Both the position numbers and the translations under genes were made by a program. A DNA stretch of 64,000 bases from Thermoplasmata archaeon (lineage in GTDB: Archaea > Thermoplasmatota > Thermoplasmata > Thermoplasmatales > GCA-001856825), in contig JAJZYX010000002.1 of the NCBI GenBank assembly GCA_021797855.1, positions 1 through 64,000 on the forward strand. Direction: 5' to 3'. Shown one piece after another: positions 61,184 through 64,000 of this stretch. The notes beneath the pieces are model-generated. The model saw only the letters and a list, made by a program, of their open reading frames with translations, was not told where the DNA came from and made no database searches. Within the stretch, counting starts at the first letter, position 1, and each line of letters begins with the position of its first letter.

Positions 61184-61453
61184 ATGGTCGGAATAAACGA
61201 GATTGCCAGAGATGTGGCCAAGAGTTCCGGCGTATCAGTCAGAAGCGCGGAGTCAGTAATTAGGGGAACCTTCAAGGCTATCGTCACAAACATAAACAAG
61301 GGACAGAAGGTCAGAATTGCAGGGTTCGGGATCTTCTCCAGAAAACTTACGAAAGCAAGGAATGCAAAGAACCCAAGGACAAAACAGATAATAAAGGTCC
61401 CCGCGAAGAACAAGGTGCACTTCAGTGCATCCTCAAAGATAAAGTACAAGTAG
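61184..61453 (+). CDS. HU-family DNA-binding protein (HTa-like chromatin protein)
   Basis: An abundant DNA-wrapping protein. The 89-residue chain has the HU fold: an N-terminal helical part starting MVGINEIARDVAKSSGVS, a core beta strand KVRIAGFGIFSRK, the arm with ARNAKNPRTKQIIKVPA that enters the minor groove, and a basic end FSASSKIKYK. Thermoplasma lacks archaeal histones and uses such a bacterial-type protein. It has its own strong TATA box and a T-rich stretch after the stop. It is a good marker for the order Thermoplasmatales. Confidence 0.96.
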   Translation: MVGINEIARDVAKSSGVSVRSAESVIRGTFKAIVTNINKGQKVRIAGFGIFSRKLTKARNAKNPRTKQIIKVPAKNKVHFSASSKIKYK

Positions 61454-61881
61454 ATTCTTCTTAATTTTTATTATTTTATTTTCATAACTCATCCTCAAAT
61501 CTTGGAAAAGCTTTCCATTAATTTGGAAGTATGATTTCTAAATTCCCGAAGTTCTGAGATTCATGCCAACTGAGCCCCCTCTAACGATAATTGGTTAGCT
61601 GTAGCAGCAACATTGTAGAATTTCTCATACCCAAGAGCATAAGCTGCAGGTCTTTAAAAGTCACACCATTCATGCTTCCCCCTTTCTTAATGATTAAATA
61701 CCAGAGGTTATTCTAATTTGAAGTCAAATTTCGGCAATAGGACGGGAGATTTGTGAAAAAAGCGGTGCGTAAGGCCTGCTTTGCTGTAGTGTAAATTTTA
61801 ATCGAAATTCATTGGCAAATTTCAATCATTGTTTCGTTGCTTCAGCCGTCTACTTGGTGAAATTTGACCGGAGGTGTTTTG
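61454..61881. other. Non-coding region before the accessory unit
   Basis: About 430 bases with T-rich termination signals just after the HU gene (61454-61490), and no supportable longer gene. Towards the right end lie a TATA-like gtaaattttaat near 61790-61801 and a ggaggtg site at 61870-61876 ahead of the 42-residue frame, which should be the control region of the accessory unit. Confidence 0.5.
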
Positions 61882-62010
61882 ATGCAATCGGTAGCTAAAC
61901 GAGATAATTTGAGTGAAGGATGGAAAGATGCGTTCGGAAAAATTCGTGAAGTCATAAGTTTGCTTGTGTTTTTTTGGTTGTTTTTAGTCGCAATGAAGGA
62001 GGGGTTTTGA
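61882..62010 (+). CDS. Small single-TM protein (42 aa)
   Basis: A short frame beginning MQSVAKRDNLSEGWKDAFGK and continuing into one membrane helix rich in Val, Leu, Phe and Trp, then AMKEGF. The ATG is preceded by GGAGGTG with six bases spacing, an excellent Shine-Dalgarno site. Its stop is four bases before the ATG of the 185-residue gene, whose own aaggagggg site lies inside the last codons of this one. No family is recognised. The basic N-terminus and single helix suggest a membrane anchor or pilot peptide for the proteins behind it. Confidence 0.55.
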   Translation: MQSVAKRDNLSEGWKDAFGKIREVISLLVFFWLFLVAMKEGF

Positions 62011-62014
62011 TCCT

Positions 62015-62572
62015 ATGGGCAAGTACTGGAAAATATTTGTGAAGGACAGAGACAATCTACGCATCGTGCTCAACAGCCTACTGATGAATCGGGAAGCGGA
62101 ACTCATTATAAGCAAAGTGGAAGGATTGTCTGTCCTTGTCGAACAAGGCGTGACCACTGATGAAATCGTTCGGTTCATCAGAGACGAATTCGGGAACTGG
62201 GTTGAGAACTGCTCGATGACATTCTCTTGGAGGGAAAACGTCTTCTTTTTCAGTAGTCCAAAGTTCATATTCGACTCTCCATTTCCCTTTCTGGTTGAGA
62301 CCTCTCTAGTCCTTGCGGAAGGGGATAGGATTCATGTGAAGACCGAGAGGTATCGTACTTTCAATCCAATAATGAATAGAAAATTGGGATCAAAGAAGGG
62401 TAAGATTCTGTACCGGATGAGGTTGTATACGCCAATTTTGCTCCGTGATTACTCCAATAGGGACGGGAGACAATCCCTGACCTTCAAGGGAAGATTCCCT
62501 CTCATATTGACGAGCTTTGAATTGTCTTCCATGATAAACGGAAGTGTTGCAAATGGACTACTGGCCATATGA
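62015..62572 (+). CDS. Unassigned 185-residue protein, partner of the HerA-like ATPase
   Basis: A soluble protein with a charged first half (FVKDRDNLRIVLNSLLMNRE, helical) and a beta-rich second half (FFFSSPKFIFDSPFPFLVET and ILYRMRLYTPILLRDYSNRD). There is no membrane segment and no motif that I know. A strong site aaggagggg lies directly upstream with normal spacing. Its last 20 bases overlap the start of the HerA-like gene, so the two proteins are made together. It might be an adaptor, regulator or nuclease subunit; none of this is shown by the sequence. Confidence 0.6.
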   Translation: MGKYWKIFVKDRDNLRIVLNSLLMNREAELIISKVEGLSVLVEQGVTTDEIVRFIRDEFGNWVENCSMTFSWRENVFFFSSPKFIFDSPFPFLVETSLVLAEGDRIHVKTERYRTFNPIMNRKLGSKKGKILYRMRLYTPILLRDYSNRDGRQSLTFKGRFPLILTSFELSSMINGSVANGLLAI

Positions 62573-64000
62573 ATCCGGACTCTTGTTCCCGCTGAGTCAG
62601 AAGAGGATCTACTTCCCTAGGGAGTTTCTCGAGAATCACTCCCTCGTCTTGGGGAAGACTGGGACGGGAAAATCCAATCTGCTCGTCCAACTGATCAGAC
62701 TGTACGAGGGAGAGGGTAAGACCGTTGTTGTTTTTGATCCCCACGGAGAGCTGTGGAAATACGGGAACCAATCTTCCTCCATTATCACCCTATCTCCTGT
62801 CGCTGGGGAAGAAACAGGATATCTCAAATTCAACATGATGTCAGTACTACCGTACCACAACGAAAAGGAACGGCTGATAAACGAGGAATTCGTCGTACAG
62901 ACACTCAAGGACATTTTCTCAAGTGAGTCGACGTTCTCCGTAGGAACGTGGGGACCCAGGATCGAGCTTGTTTTCACTGTTCTTACACGCCTACTGCTAA
63001 AGTACAAAATCAATCCCACGCTTCAGGATCTGACTGATCTTCTCCTTAACTATTACAAAAGGAAGGATTTTTCATCATCACTCAACCCTGAAGAGAAGAG
63101 TCAATTTTTCTCGATATTTAGCCAGGGCTATGATTTCATATCTTCGACCGTGAATAAGCTGCTTCCTCTGGTCTCAAATGAAGTCTCAAAGAAGCTTTTC
63201 TCTTCAAAGGAGGACTTCTTTGACATATCGAAATTGAGGAATACCCTCTACATTGAGCTGTCCGGAGAATATTCTCCTCCATCACTGTCTAGACCCTTTG
63301 CAATAATGCTTCTCTACAAGATATGGAACAACGTAGTGCTTAGAAGGATGAAGGATGTGGTGCTTGTGATGGACGAGTTCCAGACCATGTCACCGCACAT
63401 ATCTCAGAGAGTGGTCACTGAAGGCAGAAAATTTTCCCTGTGGGCAATCATGGCAACTCAGTCTCTTTCTAGCTTGGACCCTACCCTAGCTTCTACGATC
63501 AGGACTAATGTACACAACTTCTTCCTCTTCCAGATGTCAAACGAGGACCTTGTCATGTTCAGGCACTACGGCAAACCCCTAATGAATCCAGACTTTCACC
63601 ATTTTACCTGTCTCGTCCCCCGCTCCGGGGGGATTTTTTCTGGAATCTCTAGGCTTGCAACTCCAACGAGGGAATTTTCAGTGGCAACGGAGTTTTACGA
63701 CTTCGACCATACAGAATTTCTTCCTGACTGGGAGTTCCCCGAGACCATGGACCCCGTTCACCTTAGTCACCTTGTTTCCCTGGGACTCGCCACGGTCAAG
63801 GATGGAAACATACGTCTTGAAAGGGAATATTTTGAAAAGATAGGCTGCAGACGGAAGAGAGGCAACGAATCCATCTACCACAGATACCTTATTTCCAGGA
63901 CATATTTCTTCTTCAAGGGGAAGGGGTACGAAGTATATGAGGGACTGGAATTCAACGGACATAGGCCAGACCTGGTTCTAATCGCCAATGGAGAGAGAAT
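62553..64000 (+). CDS. HerA/VirD4-like ATPase with possible C-terminal nuclease (partial)
   Basis: An open frame running off the right edge; at least 482 residues are visible. It is a DNA-translocase type ATPase: Walker A GKTGTGKS at residues 34-41, FDPHGELW (the DPHGE signature of the HerA/DUF87 group), Walker B VVLVMDEFQTM with Asp274-Glu275, a sensor stretch AIMATQSLSSLDP and TNVHNFFLFQMSNED. Residues about 395-450 look like a winged helix. The end, RTYFFFKGKGYEVYEG with HRPDLVLIANGER, has the spacing of the first half of a PD-(D/E)XK nuclease core; the Glu-x-Lys part would be beyond the edge. The start ATG overlaps the 185-residue gene by 20 bases and has a ggaagtg site. Confidence 0.85.
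   Translation, partial: MDYWPYESGLLFPLSQKRIYFPREFLENHSLVLGKTGTGKSNLLVQLIRLYEGEGKTVVVFDPHGELWKYGNQSSSIITLSPVAGEETGYLKFNMMSVLPYHNEKERLINEEFVVQTLKDIFSSESTFSVGTWGPRIELVFTVLTRLLLKYKINPTLQDLTDLLLNYYKRKDFSSSLNPEEKSQFFSIFSQGYDFISSTVNKLLPLVSNEVSKKLFSSKEDFFDISKLRNTLYIELSGEYSPPSLSRPFAIMLLYKIWNNVVLRRMKDVVLVMDEFQTMSPHISQRVVTEGRKFSLWAIMATQSLSSLDPTLASTIRTNVHNFFLFQMSNEDLVMFRHYGKPLMNPDFHHFTCLVPRSGGIFSGISRLATPTREFSVATEFYDFDHTEFLPDWEFPETMDPVHLSHLVSLGLATVKDGNIRLEREYFEKIGCRRKRGNESIYHRYLISRTYFFFKGKGYEVYEGLEFNGHRPDLVLIANGER

Noticed and set aside
1-64000. CRISPR arrays or tandem repeats
   Set aside because: No regularly spaced direct repeats and no cas-type gene were recognised anywhere in the window.

Overview
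The window comes from a Thermoplasmatales-type euryarchaeon (relatives: Thermoplasma, Ferroplasma, Cuniculiplasma). The evidence is a bacterial-HU-type histone replacement (HTa-like, 61184-61453), a stand-alone 5S rRNA gene, archaeal information-processing genes (RadB, FEN1, aIF5B, L7Ae, S28e, L24e, aEF-1beta), a fused alkyltransferase/endonuclease V as known from Ferroplasma, and many near-leaderless starts with a TATA box about 25 bases upstream. No genome name can be given from sequence alone.

Layout. 0.5-3 kb: an amino-acid permease and a fumarylacetoacetase-family enzyme. 3.1-12.1 kb: 5S rRNA, then tight runs of replication/repair genes (HAD phosphatase, radB, fen, tmk), map and a YrdC-type tRNA-modification gene, and a thiI-rnz-AGT/endoV-truA operon. 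12.1-16.1 kb: a methyltransferase, a glycosyltransferase, a Cys/Met PLP enzyme and a thioesterase. 16.5-20.1 kb: a five-gene operon of a saccharopine-dehydrogenase-like protein, three consecutive SCP2-like proteins and a permease. 20.4-31 kb: a carbohydrate locus that reads as amino-sugar or beta-glycoside use (GPH symporter, PHP hydrolase, barrel glycosidase, nitrilase relative, BadF-type kinase, SIS isomerase/deaminase, GH1 glycosidase, PIG-L deacetylase).

31-38.3 kb is the most variable part: a frameshifted IS256/Mutator transposase, several short membrane proteins of unknown function, a PhoU-like/PiT phosphate pair, a broken tyrosine recombinase and a tRNA-Cys gene. A bacterial-type tRNA-guanine transglycosylase gene runs into the tRNA-Cys gene. 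39-47.5 kb: CBS/zinc-ribbon protein, DUF72, argS, a large secreted surface protein, HtpX and a CDF metal transporter. 47.6-51.2 kb: a translation operon, in order of transcription rpl7ae-rps28e-rpl24e-ndk-infB-zinc ribbon-EF-1beta. 52.3-59.6 kb: queF, then an operon kbl-ftcD-fhs-ilvA facing a divergent threonine dehydrogenase; together these direct threonine, glycine and formimino-glutamate carbon into tetrahydrofolate one-carbon units, acetyl-CoA and 2-oxobutyrate.

From about 61.8 kb to the right edge there is a separate accessory unit with strong Shine-Dalgarno sites: a 42-residue membrane peptide, a 185-residue unknown protein, and a HerA/VirD4-like ATPase whose C-terminus looks like the start of a nuclease domain and runs off the window. 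This unit, the bacterial-type TGT plus QueF pair, the SCP2 operon and the amino-sugar locus are the best places to look for undescribed biology. No CRISPR array was seen.
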